From positions 16,578 through 59,376 of the forward strand of contig CAJOMP010000003.1 of assembly GCA_905235785.1 (NCBI GenBank): DNA of 42,799 bases, read 5' to 3'. Origin of the DNA: an uncultured Clostridia bacterium (GTDB lineage Bacteria; Bacillota; Clostridia; Christensenellales; Borkfalkiaceae). The first letter of the stretch is position 1. Each line of letters opens with the position of its first letter. Below the pieces are notes generated by a model that was given only the letters and a program-made list of their open reading frames with translations, searched no databases and was not told the origin of the DNA. Made by a program: the position numbers and the translations under genes. This document shows, piece by piece, positions 42,797 through 42,799 of this stretch.

Positions 42797-42799
42797 ATT

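Overview
The window reads as a chromosomal segment of a spore-forming, low-to-moderate-GC Gram-positive anaerobe, most likely an uncultured gut-type Clostridia. This rests on a T-box riboswitch, the sporulation genes yabP and yabQ next to a DivIC-type gene, a HisZ-dependent short HisG, a TrpR-like YerC regulator, a ferredoxin-linked 2-oxoacid oxidoreductase, and tight ATGA-coupled operons. A finer taxonomic placement would be guesswork from this sequence alone.

Layout. (1) 36-2518: a membrane-anchored XRE regulator (minus strand), divergent from a GT8 glycosyltransferase and a CrtO-like membrane acyltransferase. (2) 2670-7030: an SbcD-like nuclease, an SbcC/YhaN-like ATPase with a membrane hairpin, a small HNH-like zinc protein and an amidohydrolase. 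(3) 7047-17991: a consensus promoter, a T-box leader with a probable Leu (CUC) specifier, then ten tightly packed genes: a LeuA-like protein with a degraded active site, a TIM-barrel/acyl-CoA-ligase fusion, ilvE, a P-loop ATPase, a four-subunit 2-oxoisovalerate-type ferredoxin oxidoreductase, an XRE-cupin regulator and a second acyl-CoA synthetase. (4) 18038-26454: a histidine operon from yerC through a hisZ-hisG gene fusion, hisD, C, B, H, A, F, IE and a PHP-type histidinol phosphatase, which covers every pathway step. (5) 26524-32336: a conserved-looking Cys-containing protein, a metallophosphoesterase, an orphan PTS EIIC-like membrane protein, yabP-yabQ-divIC, a Ppx/GppA protein, an M50 protease and a 49-residue zinc-ribbon protein. 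(6) 32456-37018: gyrB-gyrA. (7) 37034-40401: a SIS-domain sugar isomerase divergent from a PfkB sugar kinase and a mannose-6-phosphate isomerase. (8) 40455-42799: a decayed AT-rich element flanked by copies of the 3' end of tRNA-Tyr, followed by tRNA-Tyr, tRNA-Thr and tRNA-Phe on the minus strand.

The most interesting system is region 3. Taken together, Leu-tRNA sensing by the T-box, AMP-forming acid activation, a reversible ferredoxin-dependent 2-oxoacid oxidoreductase and a branched-chain aminotransferase suggest that the cell makes leucine, and perhaps other branched-chain amino acids, by activating and reductively carboxylating branched short-chain acids. The first gene keeps a well-conserved LeuA regulatory domain but has lost the catalytic Arg-Asp and both metal-binding histidines, so it may act as a leucine sensor rather than an enzyme. 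This model is an inference. The operon content and the T-box are seen directly.

Other points of note are the HisZ-HisG fusion, the triplicated tRNA-Tyr 3' end marking past integrations, two genes whose promoters predict leaderless mRNAs, and a set of long GC-rich hairpins at operon ends.
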